A stretch of 64,000 bases of DNA from Enchytraeus crypticus (taxonomy: Eukaryota; Annelida; Clitellata; Enchytraeida; Enchytraeidae), in the NCBI GenBank assembly GCA_905160935.1, contig CAJHZI010000740.1:62001-126000 (forward strand), given 5' to 3'. Made by a program: the position numbers and the translations under genes. Below are positions 10,068 through 20,754 of the stretch, in pieces; the first letter of the stretch is position 1; every line of letters starts with the position of its first letter. A model generated the notes under the pieces. That model saw nothing but the letters and a program-made list of their open reading frames with translations, had not been told where the DNA came from and searched no databases.

Positions 10068-13000
10068 TTGAAAATCTTACTTTGTTGTTTACGGAGCAGA
10101 TGGTTCGGGAGAAGAGCAAGAACAATGCATAGTCACGTTATTTATTTATTCTTCTTTACAGTGCACAGCGTGCAGGGAGAGCTGGGCAATGTCTACTCGG
10201 TGGCTCGACACAATGGGACGCAGCCGATCCAGCAGGACTTGGACCTGGTAGGAGGGGATGAAGAGGAAGAGGATGGAGAGATCCGACCAATATTCAAGGC
10301 GACCCCCAAAAACATCACGGCCAGTCCTGGTGACAGGGCTGTACTCAAGTGCCGCGTGGAGAATCTAGGAACTAAAGTTGTAAGAAAACGTGACATTTTC
10401 TCGTTTAGTTTAATTATATAATAGATGAAGATAGTTTTATTATATAAAAGATTCAATTTCCTTAGAAGTTGAGAAAGTGAATGAAGTTAATGATAAAATG
10501 AAGAAGGAAATTTATACTGCAATGTATTACATGAAGAATGGCTACAGGAGTAGATAATATTCCAGCATAATTCTTGAAAATGTTGGAATGAGAAACACTC
10601 AGTAAGTAGAAATATGGATGGAAGTGTACAGCAAAGGCATTTGGCGAGACCACTTTATCAGGTCAGAGATGATCCCAATTCCCAAAAAGAGCCACTTTGT
10701 GATCGGATTGCAGTGCGACCTGTTTAATACCTCATGCGTCGAAAATTTTATTAAAGATAATAAATAATTGCGTGCAGTCTAAAGCAGAGATGATACTGAG
10801 CAAGACACAATTTGGTTCAAGGAAATTCTGCGGTACAAAAGAAGCAATAGAGGTAATGCGAGTCATTTGTGAACGAAGCTTAGAATATGTGAGTGATGTC
10901 TTTGTAAGATTTGTAGATTTTGAGAGAGCCTTTGCCAGGATTGCTTGAACTTGCTTTCAGCCTTTACAGATATCCAAGAAAACATAGAGTAAAAGTTTAC
11001 ACGGTAGTATTCAGTTATATTTATTGATATATTCTTCAGTGCACTGCCAAGTGGCAGGTTCAAGGTACATATTCATACTCAAAGTCTGCTTTCTCGCTCC
11101 ATAGAGCACTCCTTGGATCAACAAGTTAATCCCTTCACAAAGTCTATGCCTTACCCATACCATATGTAGCTTGAGAAAAGTATGGCATATGAGGTGGATT
11201 ACCGTTGCCTTCCACAGTTAAATGGATTAATTGCCATTTAATCCTGGAGGGAAATATTTCATGCTGAGGTGGGTCCCCTCTAGCCATCCTCAGCTCCTGC
11301 CTTAGTCGCCTCTTCCGTTCTCGCAGCAGACTGTTTGCGGTTTCCCTACTCTGTAGTGGTCCGACCACACCCGAGCACAATACGGGGAGTATATTAGCAT
11401 ATATTAATTGTATTTATTTATTATTATTTTAATTGTTCTATAGGAACCGCTGCTGGTTTAAATGCAAAGATAATTAAAGCATATATCAATTCTATTTGGA
11501 TGAGTGACAAAGCAGAACTAGTGACAGGCTTTAAGATCTGTCCGCAAGAGGACCTTTGGGCTTCATGCTCCATTGCTAGCACTTTTAAAATCTTTTAATA
11601 TATTTTGTTTTATAATCTTCTCCAATGGAAGAATAAAATTTAATGGATAGAACGAAATCAAATTCAAGAAAGTGCCTATCAACAGTAACCAATGCAGCGA
11701 AGTACTCGAATAATCGCTCATTTACTACAACTACGCTGCACTATTTCACTGACTAATTATTAGTGTACTGCTTTTTTAAATGTGGGTTTAAAGTCAAGGT
11801 CAGAAGCCTGAAAAGCTTCTCTTCAAGACGTCAGGTGTACCATAATACCCTGAAAGTGAATGTCTGAGATTTTACTCACTGATCAACTCTACCGGGAATT
11901 GATCCCAGGACCTCAGGAACGCCATTTGAAACTTCATGCCGTTATACAACGCGCTTACACACTAAGCCACAGAGACATTCATTATTGTACTGTCTGTGAT
12001 GATGTAATATTGTTTAGGTGACGTGGAGAAAGAAGAACGAGATTCATCCTCTGACCATAGGTCTCTATCAGTTCACTCCGGATACTCGTGTTAGTGTAGA
12101 CTACAATCAGAGGACGACGGAGTGGAACCTGATCATTCAGGACGTGCGTCCTAACGATGAGGGACTCTACCAGTGCCAGATCAGCACGAAGAGCGATCGA
12201 GATTCCTATGAAGTTATGCTCAACATCAAAAGTATGTCCTAGTAACTTACGAGGTGGTAAAATGCTATTTACTTACTTGACGCGTAATGGTAGGCCTATA
12301 ATGTAATTTATCTATTTAGTCGTGAAATAATTTACTTAATTCATGAATCATTCATGAATAACTAAGGTTAAATTTTAGATGAATTATTAATTGAGACATT
12401 TATATTATAAATTCATGAGACATTTAGAAATTATGAATTATTATATTATTATATTAAAAAAGACACTGACGACAATGTTAGATGTATGCAGCACTACATG
12501 TATTTTAATGTTGTCTTTTAATACTGTCATCATCGTCATTATCTTTCCTTGAATCCCAGTTTATCCAGGGTTGGGATAATTACAAAATTCAATAGCAAAT
12601 TCTGGAGCCTAGGCGCACACTAACCGAAGGTCCTTTCTGACGTTGGTTTGATCTTAGTGCTTTGTCGCCTTTTACGACATATGCAGTCCACGATTGGTCT
12701 ATTCTTCAGCCACCCGGACCCAACTGGGCAATCTTTATAATATGACGTAGTGACATCCGTTTAACACCCTAAAGGGATGTTCAACTATTTGGATTCTTTT
12801 GCTTTCCGTGTTGTGACCGTGCCACAATAGAATAAAATAACCTAAATGCACGTTTCATAAAAAACGACTAAGCATAAACTGAGGAAAACAATAGGCAACC
12901 ACCCCAGAACTTCTATTTTCCTATGCCATGTTTATAGCTACATTGAGGTTTGATAAAGCCTTTGTGACAAGATCAGCGTTTCTGGTCACCCGGATGCTTT

Positions 13001-13888
13001 TGCTACGTGTGAAAACATTATCTGGATAGGAATATGCACTTAGACCCGCTTTCAGACAGAGAACTGGAGAAAGTATTGAGAGAGATTTTGTTACTGTTTT
13101 CAAGCTCAATCTCTTAACAGTGAACTTCTTTGTAAAGACAGAAGATTTTATTGTACAAAGTATTAATTTTGACTATAATATATCCTTAGTTTCAATTTTG
13201 CCATATGCGCTAATTTTAAAAGTATCATGTATTTTCGTTTCAACTAAAAAAACCTGGTAAAGCTAATGTTAACGTCAGTTTCCTCACTCGAAAGCGATGT
13301 CAATGACGAGAGATCCCAGGATTTGAACTCTGCACATACTGATCCGCGTCTAATAACTTATCGACATCGCCACTGGCTCCGGCCAGTATACCACAGAATC
13401 TCTCTCTCTCTCCTCTCTCTCTCTCTCACTGGCAGGTCCATGGTATATCACGCCTCCATACTCTTCTCTATCATCCATTTTCCTCTTCAAGTCCTCATAC
13501 CAGTGGATCTTTAAATCATCTATTATGCTACAGCATATCTAACCAATTGTACTAAGGAGGCAACTTACAACTCCTCTTCTACTTCACTATTCTCTGCCCA
13601 CAGATGTTCAGGTCTACGGCACCGAGTACGTCGAAGCGGGTGCCACAATAAAGCTGAGGTGTAACGCCACGGGCAAGCCTGATCCCCCTCACAACGTAGA
13701 CTGGTTCAAGGGTTCGGAGCGAATCAACTCTGACTCTCAGGGTGGAGTGATAATAACGAAGAAGATCGACACTAGAGTCCTGGTCAGTCTGCTTGAGATA
13801 CGCAGCAGTCAACCATCGGACTCAGGCCAGTACTTCTGTAGATCTTCCAACGGCGACTCCGGTCAATTCGCTGTCAGGGTGATTCCAG
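10068..13888 (+). CDS. Dpr/zig-8-like two-immunoglobulin-domain protein (three exons seen, 3' end unresolved)
   Basis: Exons 10,068-10,379, 12,018-12,231 and 13,604-13,888 join in phases 0 and 1 at GT..AG introns. An in-frame ATG at 10,125 gives a typical signal peptide (MHSHVIYLFFFTVHSVQG), so it may be the true start. An acidic linker (GGDEEEEDGE) follows. Ig domain 1 is split by the first intron: Cys in VLKCRVENLG, Trp in VTWRKK, then DEGLYQCQIS. Ig domain 2 lies in exon 3: LRCNATGKP, DWFKG, DSGQYFCRSS. Possible N-glycosylation sites are NGT, NIT and NAT. The pattern LG-K-VTW..IH-LT-G matches Dpr/zig-8/lachesin surface proteins of protostomes, which mediate neuronal recognition; the exact subfamily is inferred. 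The last donor (CCAG/GTCCAT) is weak; read-through would stop at 13,907. Both introns are full of SINE and LINE debris. Confidence 0.85.
10455..10955 (+). pseudogene. Decayed RTE-like LINE reverse transcriptase fragment
   Basis: Across frameshifts and stops, the plus strand reads pieces of a reverse transcriptase: GVDNIPAEFLK, HASKILLKIINN, KTQFG, GTKEAIEVMRVICERSLE, DVFVRFVDFERAF. These match the fingers/palm region of RTE/BovB-type LINEs, including the first catalytic Asp (in the FVDFERAF block). It lies in intron 1 of the Ig gene and is non-functional. It may belong to the LINE-A family whose 3' ends occur at 13.4, 34.2 and 54.0 kb. Confidence 0.7.
11035..11392 (-). repeat. SINE-like family F3, copy 2
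   Basis: Collinear with the copies at 6.2 and 27.4 kb. On the minus strand it runs from TCGGGTGTGGTCGGACCAC through GGAAGAGGCGACTAAGGC and CCAGGATTAAATGGCAATTAAT to the tail CTTGAACCTGCCACTTGGCAG-TGCACTGAA. The tail is a perfect stem (CTGCCA/TGGCAG). Confidence 0.88.
11770..11985 (-). repeat. SINE F2, copy 3
   Basis: Minus-strand A-box-like TGGCTTAGTGTGTAAGCGCG, B-box-like GGGATCAATTCCCGG, then AGAGTTGATCAGTGAGTAAAA and a 3' part matching the copy at 1.6 kb. It lies just upstream of exon 2 of the Ig gene. Confidence 0.65.
12530..12745 (-). repeat. SINE-like family F4 (F3-like head, LINE-B tail)
   Basis: On the minus strand it has a head GTCCGGGTGGCTGAAGAATAG..CGTGGACTGC..GTCGTAAAAGGCGACAAAG, an AT-rich middle, then a tail with ATCCCAACCCTGG..AAACTGGGATTC and (GATGAT)n-like sequence. 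The head resembles that of F3. The tail matches the 3' end of the LINE fragment at 53.84-54.0 kb. No coding capacity. Confidence 0.7.
12746..13245. other. Intron 2 of the Ig gene, no feature seen
   Basis: No exon-like frame with splice sites and no repeat recognised. Confidence 0.4.
13250..13388 (-). repeat. SINE F1, copy 4
   Basis: Minus-strand copy from CCTGGTAAAGCTAATGTTAA to CGCCACTGGCTCCGGCCAGT, with the B-box complement GGATTTGAACTC. Confidence 0.85.
13398..13545 (-). repeat. (CT)n tract and LINE-A 3' end
   Basis: CTCTCT-rich run followed by CACTGGCAGGTCCATGGTAT and TGGATCTTTAAATCATCTA. The same order occurs at 34.2 kb. On the minus strand it is the end of LINE-A ORF2, its 3' UTR hairpin tail and a (GA)n run. 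Confidence 0.75.
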
Positions 13889-14645
13889 GTCCATTTCACT
13901 CTGTTTAACTTATCATATAAAGTAAATATAAAATAAATTTTCTCATTCTAAATAGGAAGCCGGTTTGGAGGGCCCTTTTTACAAAACGACGAAGAATTCT
14001 AATATGAGTGATGTATGTAATGTGTACTGTGTACTGTATAATCTAAGATACCCTGTGTACTAAAATATTCTGTGTCATAATATGTTACTATATGTACTAT
14101 GTATTCATATGTACGGGGTGCTACTATGCACTGTGTACCAATATGTACTATGTAATAGTATTTACTATGTACTAATTTGTGCTATGTACTAATATGTACT
14201 ATGTACTAATACGTACTATGTACTAATATGTCTGCGGGTTAAATTGCTAGAAGGCAAGTGAGAGTAAAGTGGAGTTTAATGTAACTTTTTCCTTCGAATA
14301 ATATCCATGAGGGTCTAGCGTAGAATTTGAACTCTGCATCCTATGATCACATCACATCAGGGTTTATTGTTGAAGGTATTACTTGCATAAGCCTACTATG
14401 GTACCATTACAGATTGTAATATATATGCATCATAGTATAATACACTTTTATACTTTATTCGCAATATGTGTTATTAAGCAATAAGCATTTCTAAGGCGTG
14501 TTCCTCTTTCTCTAACTTTCTGACAAATAGCAGGCTCAAGACATATGCTTTTATTCACTGTCAGTTTTCCCATATTTTGCATCATTCTTTCAGCAAGCGA
14601 TTTTAATTAATTTAATCACAAATGTAATACCGTCTTCAATAGTCT
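13889..14645. other. Region after Ig exon 3, with TACTATGTAC-type repeats
   Basis: At about 14,015-14,235 there is a degenerate array built from GTACTATGTACTAATAT. Otherwise no feature is seen. Confidence 0.7.
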
Positions 14646-14653
14646 TTTTGCAG

Positions 14654-14769
14654 AGTCAAATACGGTGTCTAAAGAGAGTTTTAATGCCTACCTCGTTTAT
14701 TGCTTAGTCGCCTCCTTCAACACTCACAATAAAGGTCTGATCTACGCAACAGTGACTATCAAAACATAG
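14654..14769 (+). CDS. Possible terminal exon of the Ig gene (speculative)
   Basis: A good acceptor (TCTTTTTGCAG) is followed by a frame compatible with the phase-1 end of Ig exon 3. The frame gives about 37 residues (through AYLVYCLVASF) and stops with TAG at 14,767. There is no clear transmembrane or GPI signal, so this may be chance. RNA evidence would decide. Confidence 0.25.
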
Positions 14770-15171
14770 AAAAGATGCCTTTAATATTACTGAATATACA
14801 GTATTATCCGTTGATTGTTTTGTAGGCTCTTCCGTTCGTAAAGAGCAGCAGAGTTTCAATTCACTATCTTTTGGGTCAACGTCGCTTTCAGGCAATACTC
14901 GTTCAATACATACAGCCCAGGATACGTCCATCAAACTGACTATTTCCTCACTAACACTCATTGCTATCTATAAACATCTTTATGTCAAGTTATAATCAGC
15001 GTCTTTAAGGGAAGCCTCACGTTGCTATCACGTCAGTTGTTAATTTTTATCTGATGTCCTCTTTAAGCAAGTCCAAGATATGAATTAGCCGTGGAAAATA
15101 GCTGGGCATCAGATCTAATACGGTTTTTTATATTTGTAGATTTTCGCAAAATTTCCATCCTATATAGGCCG

Positions 15172-15174
<3 letters not shown>
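14770..15174. other. Nothing recognised
   Basis: No convincing gene or repeat; the minus-strand frame at 14.7-14.96 kb lacks any recognisable domain. Confidence 0.4.
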
Positions 15175-15545
<371 letters not shown>

Positions 15546-15604
15546 GCAGTATGTCTCAGACTTAGCACACAACTCTTCATCTGACCAGTGAAACAGAGTG
15601 GTCA

Positions 15605-16040
15605 GGGTGAACTAATATAACTGGGTGAAGAATAGGATTGGGTGAAGAATAGGACTGGGTGAACTAATAGGACTGGGTTAAGAATAGGACTGGGTGAAGA
15701 ATAGGACTGGGTGAACTAATAGGACTGGGTGAAGAATATGACTGGGTGAAGAATAGGACTGGGTGAAGAATAGGATTGGGTGAAGAATAGGATTGGGTGA
15801 AGGATAGGACTGGGTGAAGAATATGACTGGGTGAAGAATAGAACTGGGTGAAGAATATGACTGGGTGAAGAATAGGACTGGGTGAAGAATAGGACTTGGT
15901 GAAGAATAGGACTGGGTGAAGACTAGGACTGGGTGAAGAATGGGACTGGGTGAAGAATAGGAGTGGGTGAAGAATTGGACTGGGTGAAGAATAGGATTGG
16001 GTGAAGAATAGGACTGGGTGAAGAATAGGACTGGGTGAAT
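15605..16040 (+). repeat. 17-bp minisatellite
   Basis: About 25 units of a sequence close to AAGAATAGGACTGGGTG, with variants (ATATGAC, AGGATTG, ACTAATAGG). The minus-strand reading frame across it (Ser-Pro-Ile-Leu-His-Pro-type repeats) arises because the array is stop-free and is not evidence for a gene. Confidence 0.95.
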
Positions 16041-17391
16041 AGGCACGGCAGCTGAATGTTATTCTGTACCATGAATTTAACCTAGTGGAAGAGAATTTAA
16101 AAATTACTGTATGGTATTTTTAGTGTTCTTGGAAAATGACATTGCAGTTAATTTAACTTAGATTATTTGATACCTGCAATTTTATGTTCCTTTTGAACGG
16201 TTTATGTTCACACAATTCAATTCGTGTTTGGGTACTTTGTAAGTTTTATGATGCAGTAAAGTTTAGAACTACATTTACAACCAATTCAGAGGTTTCGTTG
16301 ATTATCGTTTGTCTGTTACCTGTGTACCATCAGTTCGATTGCATACCTTTAAGGTTATTATATGGATGACCGGACCGGCATCGTATAAGATCTATCTTCT
16401 TTCTTTTCATTCCATCTTTTCGAATCATTTAAGTGAATCGATTTCTAGTAAGATGAGATTGGGTACATTCCTGACAACGTGAGGAAACGCACGTAGAGCC
16501 TTTTATTATTATTATTTATTATAGTATAATTATTATTATATGTATAATTATTTATGAAAAGGATATTATAGTATGTTCACATTACATGATACATAGACAG
16601 ACAAAATATGCACGAATGTGCATATTGTATGTACAGTGCATGTAATGGCAACGGTGGGCTACATACAAATTATGTGTCTCAGACTTATCATTCCGTACTT
16701 ATCACTTAGTAATTATTCAACTGAGCGAAACCGTTAAGTTTTTCAATTAACTTCCATTCTTCCTTCAATTTAGGCCAACCTCGTTCTTTTAGTAAACCAC
16801 GATGTTTACATGTTGTGATTTCAACTTTTCCAACATACTATTATCGCTAAAGCCAATATCATGCTATGATTCATCAATACTGCCCAGAAATACTTTACTT
16901 GGCTCTGGCATAGGCCTATATGTCACATCCTACTCTAAGGAGAGAGTAGGCCTACTTATTAAGTACTAATATTACTATAAATGTATATAATAATATTATT
17001 AATAACCGTGATGTCATATAAGACAAACTTTTTGCCTCATCTTTTGTATTATGAATTGATTTTAAAACGTGTCTTGGCTTTTCTATTTTCAGTCACTGAT
17101 TTTTACGCCTTTCCGTACAATCTTTATATAGCGTTTCATCCTTAATATCGCTATTTTATATAAAATTCATTCCGCGTTTTTAGCTTTTAATCTACTTTTT
17201 TCCTCTCTAGTTATCCATTTGCATCTAGCTTTTTCATTTTAACTTATTAGAATTATTTCGAATCATTTTAGACTTCTGCTGATTATTATCCATTAGCTAT
17301 ATTAGATTAACATTGATTGTCTTCACTTGAAAAAATGAATATTTGAATAATTAAGCTTATTGAATGCACTCTAAGTTGGTTATAACTTGCT
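16041..17391. other. Intergenic, nothing recognised
   Basis: AT-rich; short inverted repeat CCTACTCT..AGAGTAGG at about 16,929-16,950. No gene seen. Confidence 0.5.
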
Positions 17392-17395
17392 TTAA

Positions 17396-19396
17396 CACTA
17401 GAAACAATAACGTGGGTCAATTGACCCAGACGCTACTTTCGAACAACACAACAACTACACCGTAGTTACAACAACCATCAAATTTGGTGACTTTTATTTA
17501 TTTAAGACATACATGACCAATGTGAAATTATCATTGAATCACCCATTCCATCACACGAACCGAGTATACCTAGAAAGCCTGAAGTGGGTCAATTGACTCA
17601 ATGTTGCTAGTCAATATACTTTTGTTCAAACTACTTAACTAATAAAGAACAGTTTTGATTGACATGACCGGGGTGGCCATGGACCCCCTCCAAATTAAAG
17701 TTCTTTCCTTATTGTCAATATTATTCACAAAAAATATCAAAAATTCTCAGTTTTGACTCTCAATGCTCAAGCAGTACTTAGTCTTCAAATCAGCTAAAAT
17801 CCAAAACTTCATACCAAATATATCCCGTTTATTTGGCATATGTTGTATGAATCTGCATAGCGCTTTTGCTAGAAAGAGCTGCTGATCAATTCTTAGGGAT
17901 TCATCCGGTATGTAGCTCTTCTGGCTGTTTTAAACAAGTCTAGACAGAGTAGAGGACAAATGACAAAATTTATCCCGCGGAAGTATTTTCTGACGAGTTG
18001 TGCGAATATCAAACCTAATGTATTTTTTATTTCTATGAAACTATCTCTAGCCATTTAATTGCGAAATATTTTGTTTCCATATTCTTCCGATCAGAGTAAA
18101 TTTAGTGAAAAAATCTTCGTATTTAGTACGCCACAAAGAGAGAGTAAATCAAGGAATGCCTCGAGTTCGGTTTCTGTTACATCCCAGGTAGCATCTGTCA
18201 AACGAGCGTATTCAACGGTACATCGTTTGATAAGGCATATCATACCCTCTTCCGTAATTCTACGAAAGGCTTCCAGAGGAGTTGATATGAGTCGCGAGTA
18301 CGCCGTGACTCCAGGCTTTGATTTCAAAATATTCTGCTTCTGACGTCTGCCGCAAATTGCTTGTTCTGTAATAATGCTCCAAGGCGTACCGTCCTTGCTG
18401 TGCACATATGTGGTGTTTTCATTGCAGTCCCCTAGAACAGCCCCCGCATCGCCAGGATTGTCTGAATTACTACCAGGAGCCTCGTGAGTTTCAGCAGCAT
18501 TATCATAGGCTAATCATCATCATTTACATCTCCAATAACGATATTGTCGAGGTTTTCAACCTCTGAATCTTCGTAACTGAAATCTGAATCTAATTCAGTA
18601 TCCCAGTTCGATTTATCACTAGCTGCATCTGAACCATCCGACTCACTACCACTCTCATAACCAAAACACGTTCTGCAGTTTTTGCTAAAGCCTGCTGCGC
18701 AGTCAAACTCCTGGGGCGTTGGGATAAAGTGCTGCGTTGCTCAATAGGACACTGCTGAACACAGGAGGGAGCAATCGTCGTAAATTTGTCCATTTTATAC
18801 TATCTATTTTAGACAGAATTGCTGTTAAAATCGTGAGAAGATATTCCAATTAGGAATAGTTCTAACCATAACCCTAATATTAGCCATAGTTCTAAAATAT
18901 ATGTTTGGTGTTAGGCTTAATTTTAAATTTCAGGGTTAAGAAATATAGCAAAGTTAGAATTATTGACAAGTTTAGCGCTAGGGTAAATTGTAGGATGACG
19001 AGAAGAATTCCTATTTCCCCTGGTAGGCCTACACCTTGAAAATTTTCCATATTGATTATACTTACCTCACTGGTTTTGTGTTCAATTTACATTTTATTGA
19101 GGCTAGTATTTTGGTTAGGGTTAGACTTTTCGAAGTCTAATCGGAAGCTTTATTAACGTTTTGTATTATTAAATTTTAAAGCCTTTGATTCTTAAATAAG
19201 AAAACTTTTTAATTTTTAAATTTTACAATAACTAAAAAAGTAACAATTTTATTTTGCACTAAACATCTCCTTCTTTAAGACTTTATTCTTATAAAAATGC
19301 TGAATAAAATAACAGTTAATTCGAACGAAATACAAGCTGGGTTAATTGACCCGCTTTAGGGTTTCTAGGTATAACGAAAGCTCCGGGTTTCTAGTG
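17396..19396 (-). mobile_element. Degenerate piggyBac-family transposon
   Basis: A 2,001-bp element flanked on both sides by TTAA (17,392-17,395 and 19,397-19,400), the piggyBac target duplication. Ends are a perfect 10-bp inverted repeat, CACTAGAAAC and GTTTCTAGTG. Subterminal palindromes GGGTCAATTGACCC (left, repeated as GGGTCAATTGACTC at about 17,585) and GGGTTAATTGACCC (right) are probably transposase binding sites (inference). The internal gene is a broken, deleted transposase on the minus strand. Confidence 0.88.
17740..18793 (-). pseudogene. piggyBac transposase pseudogene (N-terminal half, frameshifted)
   Basis: From the start at 18,793 the minus strand reads an N-terminal LTAQQALAK segment, then in another frame an acidic Ser/Asp-rich stretch. 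Next is an open block at 18,091-18,405 with SKDGTPW, TEEGMICLIKR, YARLTDATWDVTETELEAFL, as in the N-terminal part of the DDE_Tnp_1_7 (piggyBac) fold. After stops, MPNKRDIFGMKFWILAD-KT-Y matches the family's MPxKPxKFGIKxW motif. The rest of the catalytic domain is missing, so an internal deletion and frameshifts have inactivated it. Confidence 0.82.
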
Positions 19397-19594
19397 TTAA
19401 AAGAATCACATTTCTTAACTGCTTCTGTAGTTCCTTAATCCACTTCATTGTAGTATGAACTGTAATCAATTCATGGTAACTAGTTTAAAAGGTTCTCCTA
19501 CTATATAATATCCTGAAGTAAATCTTCTGAGCTTAAAACAGGATATAGTTTATTCCTCTAGTAGGGTCTTTACCAAGGTTGGATTTGAAAGGAG

Positions 19595-19672
19595 AAAACG
19601 GGGATTGCCTGTCACTGATATCGCTTTCGAGCGAGGAAACTGACATTAACCTTAGCTTTACTAGCTTTTTCT
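19595..19672 (+). repeat. SINE F1, copy 5 (3' part)
   Basis: Only the 3' half is present: CTGTCACTGATATCGCTTTCGAGCGAGG and the TTAGCTTTACTAG end. Confidence 0.6.
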
Positions 19673-20002
19673 GTTATTCCGAAGATTTCTGGATTTTTAA
19701 AAATAGTTTTAACCAAAAATTAAGTGCATATGTGGATAAAGCTTTAGAAAACCCAATGTAGCCTATAGGCCTACCTAAAACCCGTAAAACCTACAATGGT
19801 TTCGGAAAACCACGGTTTTCCACTCATGTGGGCCTATTATCAGGGAAATTAGAGTCTCTCGATCATTACTATATATGTATGACCCTCAATCTGAAATTAA
19901 ACCTAACCTATAATTAATTATGCATGGCCTCTTCATTTAGTTTACTATCGGCATGGTGCTCAATAATTATAGGTTATTCAAGGGGGAGGGAAGAGTAGAG
20001 AG

Positions 20003-20088
<86 letters not shown>

Positions 20089-20640
20089 TGAAACAGAAAA
20101 CGATCTTGTCGTGAAAGTATCAATCGAAATATTGTTTACTATGTAGTAATTATATAGTCACAAAAGCTCTTGAATTTAAAATATTAATTAAGTTAAATAA
20201 TTTATCTTACAATTTAAATGTTTAAATCTAATATAATTCGTAAAGCAATATATATAGAAATAAACATGATAATCCAAAAGGGTTTTATGATTAAATTATT
20301 TGTGACAAATTCTTTTTAGGCAATCAGGAAAGTATTTGAGAGCGTAAGCGGTGCAGTAGGTTTGTTTACTGACGGTAGGTGAAACGGACATTTTACTGGA
20401 CAGTATTTTTAGAACTTGGACGGGGTCATCCCCCCTCTAGACTCGATTTTGTTCGGGGCTCCTTTATCAAAAATAGCTATTCTATCAATTTTGCCATACT
20501 GCAGACAAGTTTAAAGTTGAGCGCGACTGGCAAACGTTTGAGACATTGAAATTGGTTCAGCCTTTTGATGGATCAGCTTTTACTTGTAATGAGCTTTTGC
20601 ATCTGTAAAACATAACTTGAGACAGCTTCTAATATTCATT
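19673..20640. other. Intergenic with (GATA)n(GA)n at 20,004-20,082
   Basis: About seven GATA units followed by about 23 GA units. Nothing else recognised. Confidence 0.85.
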
Positions 20641-20754
20641 TCTGTATTCGTCAAAAACAGACAGGATCAAGATGCATCACATATAAATATATACACACAC
20701 ATAACACACAAAAACATAGGATCATAAAACAATCAAAAATGAAATACTAGAAAC

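Noticed and set aside
10193..10456. Minus-strand frame opposite Ig exon 1.
   Set aside because: Shadow of the Ig gene; no domain.
15678..16046. 122-codon minus-strand frame with Pro/Ser/Phe repeats.
   Set aside because: Produced by a stop-free 17-bp minisatellite; no start context, splice sites or domain.
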